From Hofstenia miamia (Eukaryota; Xenacoelomorpha; Acoela): a stretch of DNA of 64,000 nt. Below are positions 1 through 11,829 of this stretch, piece by piece (within the stretch, counting starts at the first letter, position 1; every line of letters starts with the position of its first letter). A model generated the notes under the pieces. The model saw only the letters and a program-made list of their open reading frames with translations, was not told where the DNA came from and did no database searches. The DNA lies in the NCBI GenBank assembly GCA_004352715.1, contig SCFE01000107.1, positions 1,652,330 through 1,716,329 on the forward strand. Direction: 5' to 3'. Made by a program: the position numbers and the translations under genes.

Positions 1-225
1 AATACATAAACACAAATGGTTCAACATTACTCAAACGATGGTCCGGGTCAGGAATGGACCCAGCAAATTTAATTAGGTTCTTGCTGCTGTTCAAAGTGAC
101 AATCAAGGGTTCTTCCTCATAGATGTGTCCATGTAGAAACCCTTCAATCTCTCTTAACAATTTTGGATGAAATTGTTCAAAATGTGGAGCAATAGGTTTG
201 TTACGTAAAAGTAATGCTAGTAGAA
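1..225 (-). CDS. Candidate exon of an unidentified gene, cut by the window edge
   Basis: On the minus strand this stretch is one open frame of about 75 codons with no stop. It is preceded by a usable acceptor (cttaaccttag at 226-236 read on the minus strand). The translation has a normal amino-acid mix, with short pieces such as HFEQFHPKLLREIEGFLHG and IPDPDHRLSNVEPF, unlike the low-complexity translation of the surrounding AT-rich DNA. I do not recognise the family. It could be a host exon or a piece of an uncharacterised transposon. The frame runs off the left edge, so its end is not visible. Confidence 0.4.
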
Positions 226-954
226 CTAAGGTTAAGAAATTTACATGTTTATGGTGTATTAGTGCGATTATTTATTAACCTAAATATTTTGGACTTTAAT
301 AACAGAAATTTATCAAAAAGCAAAAAAAATTGACCAATAAATAAATTTTTACGACTCACACGGATTATGTATTTGCTAAACGTGTAATCAAATACTGTCT
401 CTGAGATTTAAGGAAGTATACACAAAAATTGCCTTTGCTAAAAATTTGCGGAGATACTAAAAAATTTTTTCAAGAATAGCACTAGAACAAGACATGAATT
501 CAAATTTTTCAGAAAATAAAGAAATTTCCTAATTAAAAATTCGATTTTAAACTAATTTTCACCGAAAAATAAAATGTTGAACTTGAAACCATAATTGCAC
601 AATTTGGTTTTCATATCTAAGCAAATTTTGTAATAAATTTTCGACAGAAAACAAACATTTTGACTATATTGGATTATCCCCGCTTTAGTGATTATACTAT
701 AAATTAATAACAAAGATTAACAATAGTTACTAACAGAGATTATACTATTAATATAATAAGAGCTTTTACAAGAAAGAAAGATAATTTTATTATGTATGTG
801 CAATTCACAAGCATTCCACATCGCCTTAAATTATAGTGACATATTTTTTGTGCCTCTAAAAGTTAATTGCGACCCTGTCATGAACACTTCCTGGCTGCAC
901 TCTACGATTATGGCATCACTAGGGCAACCATAATGATATAATGGAATGCAGATG
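226..954. other. AT-rich noncoding stretch
   Basis: No open frame, repeat or terminal repeat stands out here. If the exon at 1-225 is real, part of this is its upstream intron. Confidence 0.5.
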
Positions 955-1352
955 TTTTGCCCCCCCCTTCAGGTTCGCCCTACCCCATGTGGTTTCGCCT
1001 CTTTGAAATTTCGCCTCACTGCATTTTTGCCCCATGTGGTTTCGCCCCTCCGATGTTTTGCCCCTTTTGTTATTTATTAAATATATATAAAATAAATTCG
1101 TAAATGATGTTAGCAAAATAGGATTTTGGGTTAGGGCTTAGGTATATAAAATAGTACAGAAATAAGGGTTTGGGTTAGGGTTTAAGTATAGGAAAATTTA
1201 TTTCGGACTTCGGTTGGGGTTTAGGTTTATAAAATAATAAAGAAATAAGCTTTTGGGTTAGGGCTTAGGTCAAATAGTATGGGGCAAAACATTGGAGGCG
1301 CGAAACCGCATGGGGCAAAAAAACAGTGGGTGAAATTCTAAAGGGGCGAAAA
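955..1352. repeat. Foldback repeat with GGGTTAGGG-type core
   Basis: Two imperfect inverted arms, about 955-1065 and 1275-1352, are built from words such as ttttgcccc, catgtggtttcgcc and their complements ggggcaaaa, gcgaaaccgcatgg. Between them lie about four degenerate units of 50-60 bp, each starting with gggttagggcttagg or a variant and ending near aaataag. This looks like a small foldback or MITE-like repeat. The GGGTTAGGG words are interrupted and are not a telomere array. The 65-codon minus-strand frame across it is a by-product of the repeat. Confidence 0.6.
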
Positions 1353-1438
1353 CTCCGTAAATCAATATAATGACACTATTTGTTCTTTTAATACCCTTGA
1401 TTGAAAATACATTTAAAGACATTCAACATCATTGATTG

Positions 1439-1597
1439 TTAGTTTTGTTGTGCAAGTGCTCCAGATATTTTGAAATCTGACAATTGGAGGTTTATCGTAT
1501 GTTTTTGGAAATGACACTTTTCAATATTCTGTTCTAATGATGCAATTCTCTTCAGATATGCCATTTCCAAAAAATAACGATGTTCAAATGAATGTTT
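1439..1597 (-). CDS. Candidate terminal exon of an unidentified gene
   Basis: The minus strand is open for 52 codons and ends in TAA at 1439-1441. It is preceded by a plausible acceptor (actaacttag) whose AG complements 1598-1599. The peptide includes HRYFLEMAYLKRIASLEQNI and looks helical and coding-like. No family is recognised. It may join the exon candidate at 1700-1816, but the donor between them would be non-consensus (gtcgac), so the link is weak. Confidence 0.4.
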   Translation of the reverse strand, partial: KHSFEHRYFLEMAYLKRIASLEQNIEKCHFQKHTINLQLSDFKISGALAQQN

Positions 1598-1699
1598 CTA
1601 AGTTAGTCTGATTCAAATATACATGGCCAACTGTTCCTTCCTTACCTATTATTTAAATTTGTTAATGAGCCTTAGAACGTAGACCTGCAAAAAGAAATA

Positions 1700-1816
1700 A
1701 AAAATGAGTCGACTTTCCTCAAACAATGTTCCATGTCTTTAGCCATGATTGTAGGGTCTGATAATTGATCAAATGCTTCAGAAAAGCCAAATGTAATTAG
1801 GTGAGCCAATTCAGAT
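1700..1816 (-). CDS. Candidate exon of an unidentified gene
   Basis: The minus strand reads an ordinary-looking peptide (pieces: ELAHLITFGFSEAFDQLSDP, MAKDMEHCLRK) after a weak acceptor ending gaag. The open frame continues a little past 1700 into tttttt-rich DNA before a stop. It lies just upstream, in the minus-strand sense, of the exon candidate at 1439-1597 and may belong to the same gene. No family is recognised. Confidence 0.33.
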
Positions 1817-2902
1817 CTTCAAATTATAATTTTATAATATATACTGTGGTAGGTTTGTACAACAGAAAACCGCTAAAATTTTAAAAGGAAGTGAGCAGAA
1901 ATTTTGAATGCTTCCTTAACAGCTTGTGCACATTGCGGTCTTTGAACATAGTGTAGAGCAATTTCATAGTTTTGAATTTTGAACTCTGTAATAGTGGCGC
2001 TAATCTTTTATAGAAGGCCTGGCCTGAAAGTAAAATTTCATTTATAGGTTGTGTTTTAAAAACCTCAAACTAAATTTTTTATAAAAATATTTGAGCGATT
2101 TATATTAACATTATTTTGGTTGGGGCGGGGTCAATTAGCCCCACCATGCACTAATTGAGGTTGGCTGAAGGTCTTCCTAAAATTTTAGCTTTTCGCATTT
2201 TCACAAAGTTTAGGTTGATTATTTTCATCAAAAAAATTTCATAAAGGATTTGTTGGATTGAGGTCGAATTTTGGAAGATTTTGAATCTAACCTTTGCTTC
2301 CCCCTCTCTCCATAGGCCTATATTTTTTTTATTAGGGTTTGTCAGTGAGTGTATATGTTTATGAGGTATATTCCATTGATCATGATCGGAAAAAATCCTT
2401 TTGGGCTATTATTCAGCTTGCGTCAAGAATGTAAAGATTAATGTTCAAGATTACGACATGCAAAGTTATGGACTGAGTTGCTCATTAGAACAGAAAGCTA
2501 TTTTACCAAACTACAACTATTTATGTATGTAAAAGCGCTCAACCCAAAGATTAAAAGTTGGATCAACTTTTAATTCAATATCAAAGAAAAAACAAATTTC
2601 ACTAAGAAATATTACACTAACTGTTCTACTAAAAATGGAGAAGATTTTATTTGAATACTGTCTGACAAACTCTGAATGAGAAAGACAGTTTCATGTTCAT
2701 CCCATCCTCAAACTAATTTTTTATTCATTCACCCATTGGTCTCATAGCATTTCAATGGGATTCTTAATTTTCAAGCTTCATTTATTGCTGCTTGGTTTCG
2801 TCTATATCGCCTATGTCATTTGCATGTATTATCGTTAACTTCACTCAGCATACTCATTATCATTATGATTGTAGAGAACCTAATCCATACATGATTGGGT
2901 AN

Positions 2903-2962
<60 letters not shown>

Positions 2963-3254
2963 TCAGGGCTGCCATGGATCAAATATTTTCTGATCCATAT
3001 CTATTCTAATTCACAAAAATTCACATGTATCGAGCCATTTAGGATCCATGTCCACAAGAAATGTGCACTAACGAAATATTCAAGAACGACAGAAAATATG
3101 CATGGTTTTCAATTAGTATAGGCTTGGAGAAGGGGTGTTTTAAGCAATTTCTTTTATTTTGATTAATATACGAAATTAGCCCTCATGGTGTAAGATTTGT
3201 ACAAAAAATGGTGGCGCATTTATTTCATTGCGTGTTTTGGGATAGTTTACCTGA
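1817..3254. other. Noncoding stretch with a TA microsatellite
   Basis: I see no supported gene. It contains a (TA)n run at about 2903-2957 with an adjacent single n at 2902. The 109-codon plus-strand frame here is mostly the Ile-Tyr translation of that run and is not a gene. Confidence 0.5.
2903..2957. repeat. TA dinucleotide microsatellite
   Basis: A near-perfect alternating TA tract. Similar tracts occur at about 7488-7517, 12762-12791, 18739-18773, 19144-19164 and 33295-33309. The last one runs directly into an assembly gap. Confidence 0.9.
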
Positions 3255-3414
3255 AAATTAACCAGGGTTGGTCGATTACATGCTTTTTATCTACAAAAAA
3301 CAAACAAACAGTTTTTTATTGAAAAAAACGTGTTTTTTATGTTTTTTATTGTTTTTTATTGTTCTCAAAGAAAAAACTGTAATCGTTGAAAGAACTTAAA
3401 CTAATTGAAGAAAA

Positions 3415-5500
3415 TTACATTTTTTTGTTCAACTGTCGATATGTCATGCCGAGTGTTGAAAACTGGCGTTTGAGCCCTGCAGATGATCCAACAACAGACA
3501 CGGGTGATGCTGCTATTTCGCAAAGTTTTTCAGAGGAACCTTGGCGTACTCCACTCTTCCACCAGGCTACTGAAGAGGTATCTTTGTAGCTCTCAGTGAA
3601 TAGATCGGCTGTATATGGGACTTCTTGAGCAATATATGCAACAAGAGCCCCAGTAACTGATTCATCGATTGACTTGATACAATCTTTTGCTTTCTTCTTC
3701 AGCTCCATTGAATCCAAGTTCTTCCCACAAAACCTATGATCCAGCAATTTCATTGCAGGAATGCAGTCTTGCAGGGCCATATCCACACGTTTGCAGAGAA
3801 CCTGTTGGAAAGATGTCGGTACCTCTGACCTCAAGTCGTACCAGATTTCGAAGCATTCACTGATGACACAGTTATCACGTTGGAAATTGTTCAAAGCATT
3901 TTTGATTGGAAGTAAAACCTCAACCATATCCGCTGATGCTCTTTTGAGTAGTATGTCTTCCATGAATCTATAGACAGAATCTAATGATTTCAATGTTACG
4001 TTGACAATACAAGCAATATCCGAACAGTATTTTACAAAAAACTCAAGTCTCTACAGGCAAGAGTGGACGAGGTATGTTCTTCTGCTTCATCAACCCAGAT
4101 TCTGCATGGTGATTGCGGAGATGCTTCAGAACGCTGACTATCTTGTTTATACATGGTTTATAGTCAGTTGATGTTACGATATCTTTTGCTAACAAATTGG
4201 CAATATGTGCGTTGCATCCATAGCAATGCAAAAGATCACTTGGTGACTTAACTTCATTACGCATTGCCGCCATATTAGCAGCATTATCAGTTACAATTGA
4301 CGTGAACTTGTATTTGAATTCTTCTTCCGCAATGTTGATCTCTTTCTTCAAAAGCTCTTTAAGATAGTTTACGTCATGTGGACTTCCAGAGGTATCCACA
4401 GTATTAACCAAAAAACACTCACCCGGGCAACATACCGATACTCCAATGATAGGCTCATTTTGTGCAGTTGACCAACCGTCTTTTGCTATTGTAATGGTAG
4501 AGTTCTTCAATAAGGGTGACACCTTTTGTTTTTCCTGGTCGTAAACTTCATCCAGTAACACGCCACCCACACGCTTCCGAGACGGCACCTTCGCGGATGG
4601 GTTGAGCATTTTAAACAAAGTGTCCAGCTGCTTGTTTTCCGCATTCAGAAACGACGTGTTTGACAAAATGACATACCTCGTAAACTGGAGGTCGATTTGA
4701 CGCTGCTTACTTGATCTGGTTGCTCGGATGTGCAGTGTACTTTGTTTCTTCATTCTTGCCGAACACATGACTGACGGTGTGCTTTCATTCGAGCAACCAA
4801 TGCAACAAGATTATGATCGCATGTATTGCATTCAGCTCGTGGAGTCCCATCGTTCTTTCCNGCTATCAAAGCTGCATTCGAGAAATACGTTAGCCGTCAT
4901 CTCCAAAATTGTGAATAGTAGTTTTTAAAATATCTGTAAAATTTATAAACATAGAGTTTTTGTGATTGGCTAATTTCACTCTTTTAAAAAAATGCCTATA
5001 TATGGAGATATTTTATATTAGTAGAAACACACATCATGTATATAACCAAAATAAAGTGTTTTAGAACTCAAACTCTTTGAAAAAGNGCTATTGTAATGGT
5101 AGAGTTCTTCAATAAGGGTGACACCTTTTGTTTTTCCTGGTCGTAAACTTCATCCAGTAACACGCCACCCACACGCTTCCGAGACGGCACCTTCGCGGAT
5201 GGGTTGAGCATTTTAAACAAAGTGTCCAGCTGCTTGTTTTCCGCATTCAGAAACGACGTGTTTGACAAAATGACATACCTCGTAAACTGGAGGTCGATTT
5301 GACGCTGCTTACTTGATCTGGTTGCTCGGATGTGCAGTGTACTTTGTTTCTTCATTCTTGCCGAACACATGACTGACGGTGTGCTTTCATTCGAGCAACC
5401 AATGCAACAAGATTATGATCGCATGTATTGCATTCAGCTCGTGGAGTCCCATCGTTCTTTCCGTGAAAAAAGCCCAAATCGGGTCCTTATTTCGACCCAT
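3415..5500 (-). pseudogene. hAT transposase (BED finger, DUF659, hAT-C), frameshifted
   Basis: Reading leftwards from an ATG at 5498-5500 (MGRNKDPIWAFF), a BED-type zinc finger follows (ECNTCDHNLVALVARMKAH, CxxC...H). Next comes a DUF659-like part (WSTAQNEPIIGV, DNAANM, HCYGCNAHIANLL), and last a hAT C-terminal dimerisation region (WWKS, KRQFSTLG) ending at 3415. This protein would cut and rejoin the element's own ends in the nucleus. The frame is broken at least three times: inside the BED finger, just after it near 4768, and near 4045. The element cannot now encode a full transposase. The segment between the n positions at 4861 and 5086 is foreign to the gene. Confidence 0.85.
5087..5464 (-). 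repeat. Direct duplication of 4483-4860 at a single-n join
   Basis: These 378 bases repeat the hAT segment 4483-4860 base for base as far as I can follow. Each copy is bounded by a single n (4861, 5086). The simplest reading is two overlapping contigs or alleles placed in tandem by the assembler rather than a biological duplication. Confidence 0.8.
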
Positions 5501-5613
5501 TGCATCTGAAATAGAAGGAAAACTGAATTATTTAAAACAAACAATTGTTTGTTATGATTGTTTTAAAACGTTTTTATGCCCATGTATTAAAACAGGCCAA
5601 CCCTGAAATTAAC

Positions 5614-6286
5614 CTTTATTTTTGATCCGGAATGATATATTTTCTGACCAATTCCAGTGGATTTCCATGGATTGGATCGATCCATATCTAGATCCAGATT
5701 CAATAAACTCTCATATATAATAATTATCCTCAAGAATATGTTTTAAGCAATGCGCCGTGCTCCAAAATTATTATTAAATGTAAGAATGCATCTCAAAACT
5801 GAATTTGAGGGCTGAAAAAAGTAAAACATTGTTAATTTACAAAAATTAATAACCGTTTCACAAAAAGGAGACTTCCATTACCTCTAGTAGAGCATGGTTA
5901 GGGCTAAGGTTAGCAGTAGGGCTTAAGATCAGGAAGAGGTGGTGGCAAATCTTGCACAAGTAATTGTTATTGGTCGTATTATTCGTAAGTAATAATAATA
6001 AGTTATATTGTAAATTAATGGGAATCTATTTGATTGAATAATCTGCATCTAATATAATTTGAGTTTGAAGTGCGAAATTGAATATTATTTAAAAGGATTG
6101 AATATGATCGATTATTTCCAAAAACTACAATTAGCACTGTGTTACAGACATTATATTTCCAATTCTGTCTGAAAAACCACCAGTTTTTTAAAATTTCTTC
6201 TTTCCAAATCTGCGCTGGTAAACAAATATTCGCGATAAGAAAGTGAAATTAATTTACTAATAGATCTATGTGAGTTAAAGACGCCT
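5614..6286. other. AT-rich noncoding stretch
   Basis: Nothing gene-like is visible. A donor-like gtaagtaaag (minus strand) at its right edge belongs to the exon candidate that follows. Confidence 0.5.
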
Positions 6287-6293
6287 TTACTTA

Positions 6294-6553
6294 CCAGGAG
6301 ATTCGTATCCATTTTCCACACGAACTGGAAAATAATGAATCAATGAACCGCCAAATAATTCAATCGTAGAAAAAATCTTTAAAATAAAAGTTATAAGACA
6401 AAGTCCTATACAGGATGTAGAAACAAAAAAAGCAAATGCCAGTTTTATCGCATCCTTGTAGCTTTCCATTTTTGCAGCAACTGACTTCAATTGACTTAAA
6501 GCGCTTATCCTATTGGTAGAAATAACACTACTCAGAAATTTGCTAGTTTCCAA
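6294..6553 (-). CDS. Candidate exon encoding one membrane segment
   Basis: The minus strand is open from about 6553 and meets a strong donor (CCTG then gtaagtaaag) at 6294. The peptide starts LETSKFLSSVIS and carries a hydrophobic segment of about 20 residues (AFAFFVSTSCIGLCLITFIL) preceded by a charged helix-like stretch (QLKSVAAKMESYKDAIK). It would be an internal exon of a membrane protein. The acceptor side (aaaaag) is poor in pyrimidines and no family is recognised, so this could be chance. Confidence 0.35.
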
Positions 6554-7481
6554 CTTTTTAAATATTTAGTATAACAATTCCTAATTTATTATATTTATCT
6601 ATCTCTCTATTTATTATGAACTATACTTTTGCTAAGTCTTATGAAAGTTACAGTGTAATATACAATGTGTACAAAAGCAAATTATGTATCGATTGTATTC
6701 ATCTGAAAGGTAGTTAGTCTTAAAAGTATCAGTTCAAATATCCCAATTCCTTTTCTTATAGAAAGATTGTGCTTAAATATGTTGATTTGGAATGACCAAT
6801 GAGAGATATTCTGTTGTATCAGAACTCCGTCGATCAATACTTCATTAATTTTTCGTATTATAGTATCCTAAGGTAGTCTATTATGTGCATGCCACGTATG
6901 ATGCCATTTTAACAATGCATATATATATATATTAGTTGCAGCAGCAACGAAATTGGTAGAAAATTGTATTTAATAAAAAACTAATGTAATTGATGATGTT
7001 TGAGTTTGAGAACCAATAAACAATAAAACGTTTAAAAGGCGTCTTAAAATGATGTAGAACAAGTTTAAACAACGTCTATAAGATGCTTAGAAATGGCACC
7101 AGTGTAAGGTGTAGAAGACCTGTATAAAATGTTTAGACACTGTGATAAAAATGGCTTAGACGACGTTTACAAGCACTTAGTAGAACTTTTTTATTGAATA
7201 ATCAAAAATTCGTAACTATTTTAAAACATATCTACTATAAGCAGGCAAATTTGCATATTACACAGCATAAGCAATTCTACATACAACTACCACGCATGCA
7301 CAGAATTTATAAATGGCAAACACAAAACTGTCAGCATTGACATTTCAATACAACAATAAAAATCAAAACTTTATGGATTTGAAATAACTGTCCTTTACCC
7401 AATATGCACTAGTTTATATACTTTAACAACGTGCAAATAATTTTGCGAATTATAAATTTATATTAAATATATTTATTCTAA

Positions 7482-7517
<36 letters not shown>
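6554..7517. other. AT-rich noncoding stretch
   Basis: No gene is visible. About 7030-7190 holds a loose repetition of words like cgtcttaaaatg and cttagacgacg. A TA microsatellite at 7488-7517 abuts the LTR-like repeat. Confidence 0.5.
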
Positions 7518-8912
7518 TGTTGTGAAATCGGATTTTTATGAACAAAATTTACAACTCAGAAATTTACTGCGTCGTAATAATCAACTTATCCTAATGAAAA
7601 TTTTTAATACCCCAAAAGCTATCCAATTTCACCTACTATGTCTGACTTGCTAGATTATCCAAACTAGACCAGACTCGCAATTATAGAAATCTACTACGAA
7701 TTACGATTTAAACCTAAACAGTCAATTAAAATATAGTCTCAAAACTATATTAATGATTTCGAGATATCGACCAAATAACAAATCTGGCCAACTACCTTCA
7801 ATAAATAATAAGTTACTACACTAATTTCGAGTAAAGTCAATGTGCGTTGTCATTCAATTGTTTCTCTTATATCCCTAATAAGTAGCTGAAATGTCGTGTG
7901 GTTTTATAAGCTTACTTCTAAGTAAAATTTTAAAAAGGTTTTGTCCTACACAAGTATTTGAGAAAAAATATTCCTAACTCGCTTTATAACTGATTTTGTT
8001 GTTTAATAGTATCACTAAAACCCAGTTATGATAAAAGAGCAAATTTACACTTCTCCTTACGCGCTAATAAAATTGGATGTAAACTTAAGAGAGAATGACT
8101 TTTATTTGTTTTCCTGCGTTCAAAGGATAATTCCTAGCTTAAGTAGCTATATCTAATTGCAATAATACTTTCAACTCTGTCAAAGGAAAACGAAATTTGT
8201 TAATTGTAGCTCTCAATGTAATATAATAGAATACTTCAAACAATCAACGCGAGAAGAATTCCCTACGATTTTCCCTCTGCTTCTGGAAATCAATAAAACT
8301 ATGACTTATAAATGGTGGAACGTTTTTCCTATAGTTATGTGTTGTAAATGCAAATTTAAAAGATAATTTACACTAAGAAAATTAGTTAAGATCAACAATA
8401 AATCATTCGCTAACTGATTTATTTTTACACTAAGGATATATTCATACAAATACCAATAAACAATACATCTAAATAACTAAGATAACTAAAAAGATTTGAG
8501 ACCAATGAAAGTTTCGAATTTAAAAATCTAAATCCAATTGCAAAATGTTTTACCTGGGATTGATTAACTCTGGATGACGGGAACAAACAACTGAAATCTT
8601 TCAATCTGTATCATAGAGAGAAAGTGTAACCAAAAATTCTAAGTGCAACTTCAAGACTATCTTTCACTCTGTAGAGAAGAGAGAAAGCGTAACCAAAAAT
8701 TCTACGTGCAACTTCAAGACTATCTTTTGAGCAAGATAGTTTTTTTTCGAGAATTGACGTATTCTCTGTGTCTCTTTTCTCAATTTTTCTGAACCTTTTA
8801 TACCCTCTATAATGAGATCATCTTCCGATTGGATATTCATTCATTTCTCTAATTTTATCCCAAAAATAGCTGACATTTGAGTAAGCAAAACATTTTAATG
8901 TCGTACCAAACA
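7518..8912 (-). mobile_element. Solo-LTR-like repeat, copy A
   Basis: Read on the minus strand it begins TGTTTGGTACGACATT and ends TTTCACAACA, the TG...CA ends of an LTR. In the same orientation there is a CCAAT word, then TATAAAAGG about 30 bases on, and later an AATAAA word, as in a U3-R-U5 layout. It aligns along its length with the plus-strand repeat at 15169-16501. It contains an internal tandem of about 70 bp (8610-8730: gagagaaag, gtaaccaaaaattcta, tgcaacttcaagactatctt, twice). No retroviral genes lie beside it. The LTR identity is inferred from ends and promoter words; no target duplication is clear. Confidence 0.6.
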
Positions 8913-9269
8913 TTCCTTTTTTTCTTCTGAAGTAGGTACTATCTATGCCTCTGTTTCTTTGAAAATTACTTGATATTTACTTAAAAAGGTAACAAGCCTT
9001 TCTTTGTTTTCTTTGAAAGTTGCTTGATCTTAACTTAAGAGGCCCTTTTAGCCGTTCTCTTACATGACATTAACACTTATAAACAGAACATTTTCTTTTT
9101 AGTTGCGGCAAAAACAGCTTTAAGTAGGGAACGGCTCTAATTTTTTTACAAATTAGAATTTAGAAATTTTTTGTTAAAATAAATTTAAATTTTAGAATTT
9201 AAAATTTTCCAAACAGTTTTGAAGTTACGAATTTTTTTTTAAAATTCCATTTTCATCACAATATATATA
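8913..9269. other. AT-rich noncoding stretch
   Basis: Nothing recognisable. A short TA run leads into the Tc1-like terminus. Confidence 0.5.
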
Positions 9270-9350
9270 CAGTACTGGCCAAAAGTTTGGGAACAGTAAC
9301 CTGTCTAAAGCGTGTTTTATGCTATTACCTGGAAACTTCGTAAGGCTAAT
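9270..9350 (+). mobile_element. Isolated Tc1-like terminal repeat
   Basis: Starting after a TA target, the first 34 bases match the left end of the Tc1-like relic at 19165 (shared words cagtactggccaaaag and tttgggaacagtaacctg). Weaker similarity runs on to about 9350. No transposase follows, so this is a solo end or a deleted copy. Confidence 0.8.
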
Positions 9351-11829
9351 ACAACTACTTCGTACAACAATCACTAATTGAACTCCATTTAGATCTACAG
9401 CTAGATGTTATCAGGCTTGAAACCAACGCCAAGCAATGCAATACAAGGAAAAACAAAGATGGTTAATGATCACCAGTTGCCATGGAGCTGGTGGTGAATC
9501 ACAAACAAGCTTCAGTGCAAATGAATGTTCTTAGTGCGTGGTATTTGGAATTCCTAATTGATTTAGTGCATTGATTGTTCTTGTTATTGTTTAAATTTGT
9601 AATAAATGAATATTCGCTTCAGCTTATTATAGATCTTACATATACATAGCCTTAAATATAAATATAGATATATGACCCCTGTGTACATGTGAACAATCAA
9701 TGTCGCCTGTAGAAACAAAGCTCTTAAACCAGGTTTTCCCAACCTTTTCCGATGTGGACATGACATCAAAAACAACTTCTCATAATGATGGTGTTGCCAC
9801 CTCGCTTTGCATTATTGTTTTCAAATAATTTTCATGAAGATCGTGTTATTTGGCTTGGATTTTGACTCCTTTTACTCCAGGTTCTCTAGATTTTTACATG
9901 TTGACTATTACTTTTGTGGGCATTTTTAAAGAAAGTGTTTATCATCATTTTAAACCATAGTCATGGAAGCTTTGAGAGAGAAAATCAAAACTGAGATTCA
10001 ATTAATAAGAATTGATGAAATTTTGAGAGCAGTGGGAAAACTTACCTCATCATTGTGAAGTTATCTTGGAGGGATTTATCCTAGAAATATTATAATTCCC
10101 ATGTGTATCTGTCGTTATGGTGTATTTTGTTATATCAAATTTGAACAATTTGTTTTGTGTCGGGGGGAAGGGGACAAGTCTTCCCATGGTCAAGTCATTG
10201 GTCTACTGATTTAATCTTTTACTGGAAATGAAGTCATAATATACATAAGTACGATAATTTTATCAACACAGTATCAAAAGAGGGCTTATATTTTATGTAC
10301 TATTTTGTAATTTCTGCTGGAAATGAAGTTTAGACTTTCATGAAATACATATTCAGAAATCGATATATAGAATAGATAGAAAATTCCTATTACTTAATAG
10401 GTTTAATGTAATTCAGACAAATGGATTTAAAAATTAGCATCTTCAAACAACGACAAACAATCATGCTCCTTTAGAGCCCGTATACCGGATCCGTGCTCGT
10501 ACTAGAGAAGCCCGTACCTGTACGCCTTTGTTCATGCCCATGAAGGGCCCTACCCCAGGTTATAAGGATGAACAACATGCCAATCACTAAATTCCTTTAA
10601 ATGCATCGGATATATTAAATGAATATAATTGATTCAGAGTCAATTGGTATCAAAATCAAAATTCATTCAACCAATTTTTTTAGTGAGGGGGCCAGCGGGG
10701 TGGCCATTATATCTCAAGCGGGGGCCTTCCCTCCCCTGGCCTCCCAGTCTGTACGCCACTGGTTAAATGTTTACATAATTCTTTACATATGCGCTTGTTT
10801 ATGAGTGATAAATTAACTATTCAATACACATTCGTGAGCTTAGAGTATGAGGCCTATTTAATACATCATCCAAAATGTTCGCCTGTCACCTAGAGTTGAA
10901 ATGTAATTATAGCGACTCCACTTAGTAATTTTTGTACATGTATATGCAATGCAATTTACACAGAAACCTCTTTTGACTATTAGTCAAAATATTTGACTAA
11001 TAGGCAAAATAATGCAAAACCGCAATTTTCACTATAGTCAAAAGACTAATCGTGTGGCACCCGCTTTACGCAACATCATTACTAAATTAGCTTTAGCGAT
11101 TTCGTCTTCATCTTTTGTCAAACAATTTGACAACAACTCCTATTTCGTACTGCACTTAAAATTGTTTTACATAAGTTTATTGATAATTGTGTTATTACAA
11201 AAAATTCAATATAATTAAATCACAGTTTGTTAATAGTCTTAGTTTCTTCTTATTTTATTTCTTTGTTATCAACAAATTATGCGTTATGCCACATCATACC
11301 TTCATTGCAGAGAGATCAGGCATCAAACTAAAATTTAGAAAAATATGAATTTCACATTTGATGCTATATTTTGATTACATTAAAATATTAATGACTAAAT
11401 ATGATTATATACCATATAAAAAGTGGCCTAAATTATGTAGAATCAACACACTTCAAGGATTGACCATAAATAGCTTTTATTATCACTCTTTGTAGAGTAC
11501 AACCGGGATTTCTTACCTAGTAGTCGATTCCAACTATATATTACTGCTCAGTTAATTAAACTATGTCTTGTGCAATACTTTATTATGACATTAGAAGACT
11601 TTAACCAAGTTCTCTTTAGGAGCAGAAGATCTTATCAGGGTTGTAACCCGAAGTGGTGCCAGCAATCAAGAATGAAGTGGTTACCAGCAGTGATCTCCAA
11701 TGCTATGCTATGGTTCGTGACTAAGAAAGAAACTAGTTCAGTGAACGATGTGGTAGTTTTATTTCTATGATTTTTTAGTTTTTCACTCTTATTAAATATC
11801 TTATTTAAAGATTTTAAGAAATATTTTTC
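9351..11829. other. Long stretch without a supported gene
   Basis: No coding frame here has family-like features. About 10470-10560 is locally less AT-rich (gagcccgtataccgg and ggccctacccc). About 10980-11050 repeats the words gtcaaaa and ttgactat. The small open frames are ordinary for this base composition. Confidence 0.5.
10675..10763. repeat. GC-rich transposon-end remnant
   Basis: A GC-rich block (gagggggccagcgggg ... gggggccttccctcccc) ends in tgtacgccactgg. Its complement CAGTGGCGTACA is a form common at the ends of animal DNA transposons. Only one end is visible, so the superfamily cannot be given. Confidence 0.4.

Larger units (their letters stand above)
3263..5605 (-). mobile_element. 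hAT DNA transposon with short TIRs and 8-bp target duplication
   Basis: The left end reads CAGGGTTGGTC and the right end is its near-complement (ggccaaccctg), giving a terminal inverted repeat of about 10 bp. The flanks carry the same 8 bases, AAATTAAC, at 3255-3262 and 5606-5613, the duplication length expected of hAT elements. Inside, on the minus strand, is a broken BED-finger/DUF659/hAT-C transposase. Two single-n joins (4861, 5086) surround about 225 bp of unrelated DNA followed by a repeat of 378 bp of the element. The true element is therefore shorter than it appears, or two alleles were stitched together. Confidence 0.88.

Noticed and set aside
1124-1270. Telomere-like GGGTTAGGG repeats
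   Set aside because: The words are interrupted by 40-50 unrelated bases and enclosed by inverted arms, so this is a dispersed repeat.
7030-7190. Possible CRISPR-like or tandem array
   Set aside because: The repeated words are irregular in length and spacing, and the genome is eukaryotic.
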